Positions 1 to 8,259 of a stretch of DNA of 64,000 nt are shown here, piece after piece. This DNA is from Cyanophora paradoxa (taxonomy: Eukaryota; Glaucocystophyceae; Cyanophorales; Cyanophoraceae). The DNA is taken from positions 62,001-126,000 of the forward strand of contig QPMI01000136.1 of NCBI GenBank assembly GCA_004431415.1, given 5' to 3'. The notes below the pieces were generated by a model that saw only the letters and a program-made list of their open reading frames with translations, ran no database searches and was not told the origin of the DNA. Position 1 is the first letter of the stretch. Every line of letters starts with the position of its first letter. A program made the translations under genes and the position numbers.

Positions 1-3
1 GGA

Positions 4-14
4 TTTATAAAATT
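4..14 (+). promoter_or_regulatory. TATA-like promoter motif of the patatin gene
   Basis: The string TTTATAAAATT lies about 20 bases before the ATG at 30. The same 11-mer stands before the gene at 5833, and a close match lies inside the repeat module at 16.1 kb. Recurrence at gene starts suggests a TATA-type promoter element of this mobile element; that role is inferred. Confidence 0.4.
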
Positions 15-29
15 CCTGATAAGTAAAAG

Positions 30-1586
30 ATGCCTCAGAAAATCGTTTTAAGTCTTTCTGGCGGGGGTGCAAGGGGCATTATCATAACCAGGCTGCTAAA
101 AGAAATCGAAAATCGAACTGGCAGGAGAATAATCGATCTTGTGGATCTTGTGAGTGGAACTTCCACTGGTGGGATCATTGCAATAGGTTTGAATATAAGG
201 CATCCTGATAAACCAGGTGAACCTAAACTGACAGCAAACGATTTACACAATATTTACCTAACTCAACTGCCCTTGATTTTCGCAAATCCTCGAAATATAA
301 TCGAAAATGCCCTTTTTAATACAAAGTATGATGTGGGACCCTTGGAGACTGCAATCAATTCAGTTACTGGTGAATCACTAATACAGGATTCCCTAAAGGA
401 CATTGTGATCACATCCTTTGATACTCAGAATATGAAACCAATATTTATCACAAATGACAACAATTACAACTTTATGCCTTGTAAGATTGCTGCTAGGGCT
501 ACTTCTGCTGCTCCTACATATTTCTCTCCTGTAAGCATTGTTGATTTCAATCGGGGAGTATATGTCTGTCTAATTGATGGTGCCATTTCGGGAAACAATA
601 ATCCCAGTGTGTGTGGTTACAGCCATGCAAAGAAAATTTACAGTGATGATGATGATATTATAGTAATAAGTATATCTTGTGGAGAGGTGGACCCACATTT
701 AGAGTCTGATTATGTGGGTTATGCTTATGAGACTGTCAACAGCTGGGGCATTCTCTCATGGATTGCCTCAACAGATGGAAGCCCATTGATTAACATGCTC
801 ATGGCTGCAAGTGAGCTTTCTGCCCTTGATAAGATGGAGGAGTTGTTACCCTACAACTATGATCAGGATTATGGGAGATACTATAGGCTATCAGTCCCAC
901 TTCCAAATCATATAGTAAGCTCCCTGGATGACACTTCTAAAATCCCAGACATGCTTGCATTCACTGAAACATACATTGCAGCAAACAATGATATGATTAA
1001 TAAGCTTTGCAGCATTCTAGTAGCAAACTATGAATTAAAGAACCCTTCAAAGGCTTACATATCATCCACTCTCACTACATCACCTCCTTTGGATGCAAAT
1101 TGGTATCAGCTTGCAGATGATGCCTTCACTGCCTCATCCTCTGTGACAGGTAAAGAGCCTTTCATGGCTAGACCTTCAGCATTTGGCTGGGAAGCTGGAG
1201 CCTATGCTCCTGAGCAGATATGGGAAACCCCCACTGAATACCTTCAAGTTGCTTTCCCATATACTTTCGAACTCTCCTCTGTTATTGCCTATGGTTCAGG
1301 GGACACCAATGCTTTTATTAAGACTTTCAATGTGGCAACATCCACTGATGGGATCAACTGGTCTTTTATTCGATCAGATGGGCAGAACAAAATATATGTA
1401 TGTGAGAACATTAACAATGCTCACAACTCAGGTGATGTTGCTTTATTGAGTGGATTTCCTCTCAGCATCAAGGATGCTTTTTACATAGGTTTTTCTCTCA
1501 GAATCAAGTATATTCGCATTTATCCCCTTGTGTATGTGAATGCTCCCACAATGAGAGTGGACTTTACAGGTGCCTTTATTCGATAA
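30..1586 (+). CDS. Patatin-like phospholipase with C-terminal discoidin-like domain
   Basis: The 518-residue protein opens with a patatin domain. The glycine-rich oxyanion motif GGGARG is at residues 11-16, the nucleophile elbow GTSTG has Ser45, and the DGA motif has Asp183, so the Ser-Asp dyad is complete. Patatins cleave acyl groups from phospholipids. Residues about 350-518 look like an F5/8 type C (discoidin) beta-sandwich, with the characteristic pattern around STDGINWSFI and KYIRIYPL. There is no signal peptide or membrane segment. It stands first in the visible part of a Polinton-like element and ends 11 bases inside the convergent capsid gene. A lipase beside capsid genes could act in membrane passage during entry or exit, with the discoidin-like part binding glycans or lipids; this role is inference. 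The frame is intact. Confidence 0.85.
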   Translation: MPQKIVLSLSGGGARGIIITRLLKEIENRTGRRIIDLVDLVSGTSTGGIIAIGLNIRHPDKPGEPKLTANDLHNIYLTQLPLIFANPRNIIENALFNTKYDVGPLETAINSVTGESLIQDSLKDIVITSFDTQNMKPIFITNDNNYNFMPCKIAARATSAAPTYFSPVSIVDFNRGVYVCLIDGAISGNNNPSVCGYSHAKKIYSDDDDIIVISISCGEVDPHLESDYVGYAYETVNSWGILSWIASTDGSPLINMLMAASELSALDKMEELLPYNYDQDYGRYYRLSVPLPNHIVSSLDDTSKIPDMLAFTETYIAANNDMINKLCSILVANYELKNPSKAYISSTLTTSPPLDANWYQLADDAFTASSSVTGKEPFMARPSAFGWEAGAYAPEQIWETPTEYLQVAFPYTFELSSVIAYGSGDTNAFIKTFNVATSTDGINWSFIRSDGQNKIYVCENINNAHNSGDVALLSGFPLSIKDAFYIGFSLRIKYIRIYPLVYVNAPTMRVDFTGAFIR

Positions 1587-2506
1587 ACTCCAACTGAAAA
1601 GAATTGTCGATTCCATTCATATCAATCAGTTCACCAAAGTAATCTTTAAACTCCACAGTGAGTTCCCTTATCACCAGGTTTCTGTCATTTATCTGAATGA
1701 ATTCGGCATGCTCACCACTATGGTAAACATAGCCGCCTATATCTTTACTCAATTGCAGTCTAAGGATTGCCCCCTGGTTATGTGGTTGCGATTTCGGGAT
1801 TATATTGTGTCTGCTGGCAAAGGGGACAGCTCTTTAATATGCATGTACAGATACTGCTCAGCATTCATATCAGACATCTTCCTGCTGTCAAAATAATATT
1901 GCAAGGGCTTAGATGAGAGTCTGGGTCCCGAAAAGGTGGTTCCCCATGCTGGGTGATCAGGTGTAATAGGTTTGCCATCATACTTTAACAGGTTCTCAGG
2001 TCGATAGGGTGATCCACCAACAGGAGGAGTGCTATAATACCCATTGGTGTATTCAGTAGAACTCACACCCAAAAGCTTCCCTATTCTCTGGTTGCTTGCA
2101 ATAAAACGAAACTCATGGTTACTGTAAAACTCCACTTTATAGGTAGTTGGGTTATAGAATATCTTGAACTCAAAAGCTACTGTTTTGCCTGCAATGGTTT
2201 GGAAGCTTGAATAGTTCAGCCCATAATTATAGGGATGTGTGACCCAAAATGACCCTGGTTAATGTAGCCACTGGGAAGGGGATACACTTTCTGTGTGATG
2301 ATTTCATTGTATGAACCATCTTGGTAGTTAAACTGAACTGTTAAATGATCAGTCCCCACACTGTTATAGATACTGTTTGGAATCTCTGCATATAGAACCC
2401 TGCATTCTCTTGGTCTCTCTACTGGAGTTGTGAGAGTGACCCTGTAAGAGTTTTCATTTTGTCCTTGGCTTCTATCCCTGCTATCAATATTAACAAGTCG
2501 ATTCAT
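1576..2506 (-). pseudogene. Penton-like minor capsid protein, copy 1, broken by two frameshifts
   Basis: Three reading-frame segments on the minus strand together read as one protein of about 310 residues: 2506 to about 2230, about 2230 to 1805, and about 1805 to the stop at 1576-1578. The N-terminus carries a VNIDSRDRSQ motif followed by beta-rich sequence with RVLYAEIPNSIYN. This is the start typical of minor capsid/penton proteins of Polintons, PLVs and virophages. The last segment is beta-rich (GAILRLQLSKDIGG, VIRELTVEF). The breaks lie near 2230 and 1805 and are single-base type, so they are either decay or assembly error. It is divergent from the paralogous gene at 2536 and overlaps the 3' end of the patatin gene. 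Confidence 0.65.
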
Positions 2507-2535
2507 TTTAATATATAAATATAGATAAAAGAAGA
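2507..2535. promoter_or_regulatory. 29-bp divergent intergenic promoter
   Basis: Only 29 very AT-rich bases, containing TATATAAATATAGATAAAAG, separate the ATG codons of the two divergent penton-like genes. Any promoters for both genes must lie here or reach into the coding starts. Confidence 0.4.
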
Positions 2536-3544
2536 ATGCCTGTGGATTACATCGAGGTTAGCTCATTTAATACAATCTCTGGTGATGGTCCCACATCAAG
2601 CTTTGTGGCTAGACTCCCAAGTTCTTATGAGAATGTGAGGGCTGTGAGACTGGTATCAGCCGAATTTTATAACAGCATCCCTATGGTGAGTGGTGAAACC
2701 AAAGTTGGAGATGTGACAGTTGACAATGCATTTAGCATTTATTATTCTGAACAAACTCCTGGAGCTGGAAGCTCAGGAATTCCAACAGTTCGCCCAGCTG
2801 CTGACTATGAACAATGGAAACAATTCATTATAAGTCGAAACACCCCATCCAAAGCCACCAACAACTGGTGAATGTAATTAACTCTAAATTCGAAGGCAGA
2901 AATCCCAACCATCCATTCGCTGCAAATGGGATGAATCACTGAAACGAATTATATTCCACTCAGCAGTACCATTTTACTTGGCTTTCTCAGTAGCTGTGAA
3001 CCCAAGCCAACAAACAATCCAAAAGCTATTGAGTTCAGCTAGACTGCTTGGTCTTGATCCTGGAAGATATGGCAATTCCTCAATCCAATCACAAGTTTAT
3101 GATGCTCTCACTGATGGAATCTTTACTGGTGGTCGAGTGAATGGCATTATATCTTCTTTTGAGCCTGAGAAGACCAGGGACAGTGTTTTGTTTGTGAGAG
3201 TAAAGGAGCTGGGTGATCTGGTGCAATGTGGGGATGGTCTTCTGACTGGTTACTTTCACAAAATAGTGGTCCCTGACAAAGATTATGGTGAGCATGTTGT
3301 TTACAATTCAACAGAGGCTCACCCACTTTACAAATACTATAATAAAAAGGTTGGATTATCCACTTTCTCGGTTGATATTGTTAATGCTGTAAATGAACCA
3401 ATTGATTTTGAGGGTCAACCTGTTCATCTGACCTTTGAAATTCGCTATGGTGATGAGCCAGCAGGAGACCCAGTTTATGAATACTTTAAGATGCGAATGT
3501 CACAGCTTCACCCTTCCTATCCAGTTATTACAAACTTCGCATAA
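2536..3544 (+). pseudogene. Penton-like minor capsid protein, copy 2, broken by two frameshifts
   Basis: The first segment (2536-2871) begins MPVDYIEVSSFNTIS and continues RAVRLVSAEFYNSIP, matching the start of the divergent neighbour (IDSRDRS then RVLYAEIPNSIYN). The reading continues after a shift near 2862 through about 2930, then after a second shift through 3544, giving about 335 residues in all. The last part is beta-rich, with RDSVLFVRVKELGD and PVHLTFEIRYGDEP. Nothing requires a start at 2978, where there is no ATG, so this is better read as the third segment of one gene than as a separate gene. The N-terminal module suggests a penton or minor capsid subunit partnering the major capsid protein just downstream. 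Function is inferred from family pattern and position. Confidence 0.65.
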
Positions 3545-3597
3545 ATTAAGGATCATTGGTAGATTTTTTATGTTGCAGTATAATAAAAGAGAATATA

Positions 3598-4963
3598 ATG
3601 GATATCACTTCCACTCTTCAAAGACTTTCGCTGAAAGAAGCCCTAACAACCCCAGAAGAGGCGAAAGCCTTTTTCCTGGATAACTCCCTTATGCTTGGTC
3701 TCGAATCCAAGTCTAAGCCAGTTCTAGTTGTTGTGAATCCCAGCAATACTTTTGAGAATAATGTTGGAAATCGCATTTCCTTCAAGCTACCTCGCTACAA
3801 TTTCTGTGGAAAACTCGAACTTGCTTTCGACCTACCAGAAATCACTTTTGCTGGTGAAGATCTAGTTCGCAATGGATACACTCGCCCAGTTGGTGCTTTA
3901 GTTCAGCGACTTGAAATTACCTATGGATCTTACACCTACCACATTCCTTCTGATTTCCTTGCTCATTTCCCCTGGTCTATTATTCGGAGGATCAACTAGC
4001 TAAAAAGAAACGCTCAATGGCATGGTTCATGGAATCCCTGCTCATGGAACCAACCGACTTGGTGGCTCATTTTTCGTTGAAATCCCAGTGCCTTGGCTAA
4101 ATCACTACCTTCCCCTTGGTGCTTTATCTGGTGAAATGGTTGTTACTGTTTGGTTTAAGGATGCTGGAAAGGGTTATGTTGAAACTTCCTATGGTGGTCG
4201 CTCTCTCCCTGTTGTTGGTGGGACAGCTGCTGATAAGACAGAAGATGATGGTCTTGGTGATACTGCTAATGCTACACTTGCCCATGTTGGTCAAAACATC
4301 ACCACTTTCAGTCTTGGTGCAACAACCCCTGCTATTTCAATTACTTCTCCTCGCCTTTACATGCATGCTATTAATGTTTCTGATGAGCTTTTCGCTACTG
4401 TAATTGAAAAAGTAAAGACTACTGGCATGGCTATTCCCTCCCTTGATATTGGATTTGTAGATGCCATTGCTTTCCCTGCCAAGGGCAATGCCCAGCCCAA
4501 TCGAATTAACCTCTCTCAAATCTCAGGTCTTGTCTATGCTCTGCTTGTTTCAGTTCGTGATTATGAGACTGTTGACAAATCCAATGGCTCCCACAGTGTT
4601 CTTAAGACCTATGCCAACTCCAAAGAGATAACATTCACTGTGGAAATAAATGGTCAGCGACTTTTTGCCACTGAGCCAATTTCCCTACTCAAAGGTGCTG
4701 AGCTAATTGCTGATGCATTCAAATGCTCTAACATGGATAAGGTTGCTGATCGCTATGTCCTTTCGGGTATGAGTTTCTGCCTTAATGGAGAAAATGCGAT
4801 TCGAAATATCGCTCAAAGTGGCTTTGTCGACCTGACAAATTCCTCATCTTCATTCCTCACACTCTACATGCCCACAGATAAGACAATCAATGTTCAAGTT
4901 CGCGCTTTAATGCATAGTTTCCTCATTATAGACGGTTCAGGTGTTCGTAGAATCAATTTATAG
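3598..4963 (+). pseudogene. Double jelly-roll major capsid protein (MCP), frameshifted
   Basis: I chose the ATG at 3598 (MDITSTLQRL) because the residues upstream of it do not look coding. The product would be about 455 residues. The string VEIPVPWLNHYLPLGALSGEMVVTVWFKD matches the hallmark junction of double-jelly-roll capsid proteins of nucleocytoplasmic viruses, Polintons and PLVs (a PxPW..LPL.AL pattern followed by a beta strand). The frame changes near 3970, at a CCCC run, and again near 4013, so the first 125 residues and the last 313 lie in different frames. Length and position, after the penton genes and before the packaging ATPase, fit an MCP. Whether the shifts are genuine inactivation or assembly errors cannot be told here. 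Confidence 0.8.
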
Positions 4964-5022
4964 ACCATATTCAGTCTCCCTGCATTATTTTTATCTGTCT
5001 TTATTTAGGAAGATCTACAACA

Positions 5023-5754
5023 ATGCAAGATTTAGAAGAGTTTAATGTTTCTGAAATGATTAAAGGTGTTTTCAGAGCCATTTTTATAGGCAAAAGTTGT
5101 ACGGGAAAAAGCGAATGTGTAAAGTATTGGTTAAAGCAATTACATGATGCCAAAGTTATTGATGTTGTCCTAGTTGTGAGTGGGACCAGCTTTAATCATT
5201 TCTGGAGAGAGGTTGCAACAGTAGAACTTGGTAAATGGGATGCTGGTTACATTTCAAAGCTTTTGGATGAAAGGCAGGAGAAAATCGAAAAAGGTGAACC
5301 TGTGAACCACATGTGTGTTGTTTTAGATGATTTAATTGATAATGAGATAATTGATTTAACAAGAGACAAGGTGGTGTCATCTCTGTACAGTAGGGGCAGA
5401 CATTCGAAAATATCCATTATCTGCATTACACAGAAACTCAGAAAAGTCTCTTCCACTATTCGAGTTAATTCTGATTATGCTGTTTTCCTGAGTGCTGCTA
5501 ATCGCAAAGAACTTGAAGCCATAGAGGAAGAATACAATATAATGCGAAACAAGGAGGACTTTTACAAAATGTTTGAAGAATATGTCCACTCCTATCAGTA
5601 TATCGTTTGGTCCTCTGCTGGCTACTCAGTTAAATACTTTGTAGATAAAGCTGAGCTTGTCAAAGACTTCCCATTTCCTCGCTTCCACAGAAAGCCAAAA
5701 AAGAAAGAAGATGAACTGAAACCACCAGAGAAAGAGGAAGCCCCAAAGAAGTGA
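5023..5754 (+). CDS. A32/FtsK-HerA-type genome-packaging ATPase
   Basis: The 243-residue protein has a Walker A motif GKSCTGKS at residues 23-30 and a Walker B region HMCVVLDDLID ending at Asp102-Asp103. A downstream segment SRGRHSKISIICITQKL has the arrangement of the A32-like packaging ATPases. These P-loop motors pump genomic DNA into double-jelly-roll capsids. The C-terminal tail is lysine- and glutamate-rich (about residues 222-243). The reading frame is complete, in contrast to the capsid genes upstream, and the ATG follows an AT-rich leader. The order MCP then ATPase is common in Polintons and PLVs. Confidence 0.88.
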   Translation: MQDLEEFNVSEMIKGVFRAIFIGKSCTGKSECVKYWLKQLHDAKVIDVVLVVSGTSFNHFWREVATVELGKWDAGYISKLLDERQEKIEKGEPVNHMCVVLDDLIDNEIIDLTRDKVVSSLYSRGRHSKISIICITQKLRKVSSTIRVNSDYAVFLSAANRKELEAIEEEYNIMRNKEDFYKMFEEYVHSYQYIVWSSAGYSVKYFVDKAELVKDFPFPRFHRKPKKKEDELKPPEKEEAPKK

Positions 5755-5797
5755 AAAGCCAAGTCCATAGCAATAAATTGATGCGATATAAACGCGG

Positions 5798-5808
5798 TTT
5801 ATAAAATT
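5798..5808 (+). promoter_or_regulatory. TATA-like promoter motif before the gene at 5833
   Basis: TTTATAAAATT is identical to the motif at 4-14 and stands about 25 bases before the ATG at 5833. The leader that follows ends AATAAAGATACA before the ATG. The promoter role is inferred from recurrence and position. Confidence 0.4.
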
Positions 5809-5832
5809 ATCTCTCATTCTAATAAAGATACA

Positions 5833-6566
5833 ATGCCTCCCAAACGAAAAATAGGGATCCCAGCTGGGGCTGTTGGCTATTCAGGTGGTGGAAACAATGG
5901 ATCTATTAACACTGAACCAATGCAATTCAATGGTATGAACGAAATCAAACCCTCACAACCCCAAGAAGACCCCCTAAATGCTGCCTATGAGGAATCAGTC
6001 GATGACAAAGCCCCACAAAGTTCAACTGCTGACCAACTGAACATTTCCCTGAGACAGCAAAGATGAAGTCTGTTGCTGAGGGTGCCAGGCGAATTATTGG
6101 GGCTGCTGATGACAAAGGTTTAGGCTTGCAAGATCTTTCACTGGCTCGCAAAGGTGAGGGTCTTAGTAAGGAATCAGACAAGGTAATTCAGTCTATGGCT
6201 GGTGAAGTCACATACAAGACTGCTCCCACTCAAAATATTCATCGAATTCCCAAGGCTCAATGGGATGAGATGACTGCTAAACTCAAAGATCTGGAAGTCA
6301 AATCAAGTGCCTTGGAGCAGTATGTTACTGAGAAGAAAGAGAGAGCCAAGCTAAAGGAGATGCTTCGAAAGGAAGTTTATAAAATGGGAATCACTGGTGT
6401 CCCAGATAAACAGTTTATTGCTAAGAAAGAGAACCAAATCGATGAGCAGGCAGTAGATGAAATGAAAACAAAAACCCAAAAGGGAACCATTGAACCTGGT
6501 GCCACCAAAGCTGAAGTAGAAAAGGGAGTTGCCCCAACAGTATATAAAAGACGAGTTTGGCTTTAA
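5833..6566 (+). pseudogene. Uncharacterised coiled-coil, probably virion-associated protein; frame break in the middle
   Basis: Two overlapping frames, 5833-6066 and one containing 6063-6566, read best as one protein of about 245 residues with a shift near 6030-6060. In the second frame the sequence leading into the ATG at 6063 (HFPETAK) is already protein-like. The N-terminus is basic then glycine/asparagine-rich; the middle (about residues 140-190) is strongly charged and helical (AKLKDLEVKSSALEQYVTEK). No catalytic motif and no cysteine protease signature are visible. Its place after the packaging ATPase suggests a structural or assembly role, but I do not recognise the family. Two separate, translationally coupled genes are the alternative. 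Confidence 0.45.
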
Positions 6567-6588
6567 TTATCTCTGTTTTATTAGAGAT

Positions 6589-6861
6589 ATGGACATAATA
6601 CGAAAGTTCTTCGAGATGTTCAGTCTGCATGTGGTGAGCAATTGCCACAGTGGATGTTGTGAGACAACAGTGGAGTTTGAGATGTCAGATAATGAGGATA
6701 ATGCCTCAGAAGCAAGAGAGAGAAGGAGATCAACAGTTTCTGTGGAGTCAATGCCAGCAGACCCCACAGAGTATACATATGAGCAACAGGAGTATCCAAG
6801 GAGAAGTTCTTTGCCAGGCGAAAACGTTTTCTCAGCAAATATTAATGGAGGATACAATTAG
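6589..6861 (+). CDS. Small hypothetical protein
   Basis: From the ATG at 6589 the frame gives about 90 residues. The N-terminus is hydrophobic and helical (MDIIRKFFEMFSLHVV), followed by a cluster CHSGCC, then an acidic and serine-rich, probably disordered region. A TATATAAA string lies about 45 bases upstream inside the end of the previous gene. Its end overlaps the start of the next gene (6845). I do not recognise the family. Confidence 0.4.
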   Translation: MDIIRKFFEMFSLHVVSNCHSGCCETTVEFEMSDNEDNASEARERRRSTVSVESMPADPTEYTYEQQEYPRRSSLPGENVFSANINGGYN

Positions 6862-7090
6862 TTTGATCGAGTTTACCAGTGATGAGCCTTTAACTGAGGG
6901 TGCTATTAGACACATTCTAGCAAAGCAGAAACGATATAGAGAGGACCCAGAATATAGAGAGTATAAAAAGCAGCAAGCCCTGGCATCCTATTATCGCAGA
7001 AAAGCCCAAAAAGAGGAGCAGAGACCCAGAGGAAGACCGATTAAATATTATTTGCCAACTGATAGTAGCAATGGAACCCCAGGTCTATAA
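6845..7090 (+). CDS. Small basic protein with AT-hook-like tail, copy 1
   Basis: About 81 residues starting MEDTISLIEF. The middle, AKQKRYREDPEYREYKKQQA, is a charged, tyrosine-rich helix, followed by RPRGRPIKYY, an AT-hook-like core (R-G-R-P). The gene at 7856 has the same plan (KRYEEDEEYREIRRKRA then GRPVGRPRKY), so the two are paralogues. AT-hooks bind the minor groove of AT-rich DNA, which would suit packaging or regulation of this AT-rich element; this is inference. Confidence 0.5.
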   Translation: MEDTISLIEFTSDEPLTEGAIRHILAKQKRYREDPEYREYKKQQALASYYRRKAQKEEQRPRGRPIKYYLPTDSSNGTPGL

Positions 7091-7167
7091 GATAATTGAG
7101 AAAAAGCGGTCTCAGTATGCCACTGAGGCAGCTATAAAAATATATACAAAGGAATTGGCTTTATACT

Positions 7168-7467
7168 TTAAGAGGAAGTAGAACGACTCATTAATTTGTT
7201 ATAGAGTCGTTTTCTTGTGGCAGTGTTTGAATGAGTTTTTTTGTTAATTGTGGAGAGGTAGTTTGGGTCAATTATCATGCCCAATACATCTCTCTCTACT
7301 TTCTGTCGAAATTCCTTGTTTCGCTTATTATCAGCCTGACCAATGTTTATTCCTGTCGAGTGGAGACCACTCTCTACAATAGCATCAACTAATCCTTTAT
7401 GATCTTTCCAGAGGGTATCTTTTTCAATCTTTTCGGCTAGAATTCCTTTGGCAATTTGAGCAGCCAT
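7168..7467 (-). CDS. Small hypothetical protein on the minus strand
   Basis: A 99-residue basic protein starting MAAQIAKGILAEKIEKD and ending in a Ser/Arg/Lys-rich tail. No known motif. It reads away from repeat module 1: the two-iteron end of that module lies about 75 bases before its ATG. The gene at 10863 has the same orientation to module 2, suggesting that the module may drive both. The leader ends AATAAGAGAACAACA before the ATG. Confidence 0.45.
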   Translation of the reverse strand: MAAQIAKGILAEKIEKDTLWKDHKGLVDAIVESGLHSTGINIGQADNKRNKEFRQKVERDVLGMIIDPNYLSTINKKTHSNTATRKRLYNKLMSRSTSS

Positions 7468-7540
7468 TGTTGTTCTCTTATTAATATATCTGATAAATCT
7501 TTAAGTCAGTTTATACAATCATTTTTTGTTGATGAAAGGT

Positions 7541-7724
7541 TGTCAGGCAGAAAAACGTTTGTCAGGCAGAAAACACATCGAGTTTCACAAACGTTTCAAA
7601 ATTCTCAATGTCATTGCTTGGATCAACAATGAAATTTGTATTATAGAAAAGTTTTCTAAAAAGGTGCCTGACAATGCCTGACATACTATATTAGTGCCTG
7701 ACAACTATTTTAAAGTGCCTGACA
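7541..7724 (-). repeat. Iteron module 1 (inverted orientation)
   Basis: Read on the minus strand, it has four direct copies of TGTCAGGCA (plus-strand TGCCTGACA at 7716-7724, 7695-7703, 7675-7683 and 7665-7673; spacing 21, 20 and 10). A 96-base gap follows, then two inverted copies at 7560-7568 and 7541-7549 (spacing 19). Flanking sequence and spacing are nearly the same as in module 3 at 16.1 kb but in opposite orientation. Probably a protein-binding cis-element (replication origin or promoter). Confidence 0.8.
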
Positions 7725-7855
7725 AACCATTTATGGTAACAGTATAGGAATTATCTCTGTTACCAAAAAATGACAACGCATAAACTACTTAAGGAAATCA
7801 AGCATATTGAAATCTGACAAAACATTTTTCTCGGTTATAGTTAAGAGATACCCAA

Positions 7856-8085
7856 ATGGATACTGATCAAACTGTAACTGAGAGCAAAAGTTTTGAAAAG
7901 ATCTCTTCTGCAATGAAGAAAAAGATCTCAAACCAAATTTATTATAATAAAAGATATGAAGAGGATGAGGAATATCGTGAAATTCGCCGCAAAAGGGCAT
8001 TGGCCTATTACTACTATAAAAAGCAACTCACATTTGACCCAAATTTCCAGAAGGTCGACCTGTAGGTCGTCCTCGGAAATACTGA
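7856..8085 (+). pseudogene. Small AT-hook protein, copy 2, with a 3' frameshift
   Basis: The frame from the ATG at 7856 gives a 69-residue basic protein with the helix KRYEEDEEYREIRRKRA. It closes at 8065, but a different frame at 8049-8085 continues with PEGRPVGRPRKY and a stop. This places an AT-hook-like tail in the same position as in the paralogue at 6845, so a small indel near 8045 probably separates body and tail. It lies between iteron module 1 and the polymerase-helicase gene. The 174 bases after it (8086-8259) hold no recognisable feature beyond an AT-rich leader. Confidence 0.5.
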
Positions 8086-8259
8086 AATGCCGGTTCATTA
8101 TTTTTGTGTGGGGAATTCATAAAAAAACTGATACACTACTACCAATTATCGATATAACTGGAAGCCAACCCAAAAGGACTTAAAGGTTTGGCAACAAAAA
8201 ATGACAAGGATTTTCAGATAAAATATTTTATCTGCTTAATATAGAAACGTTCAAGAAAG

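Noticed and set aside
2862-4020. Programmed ribosomal frameshifting to explain the broken capsid genes
   Set aside because: The break points share no common slippery heptamer or clear downstream structure, and several breaks occur per gene. Indels from decay or assembly are simpler.
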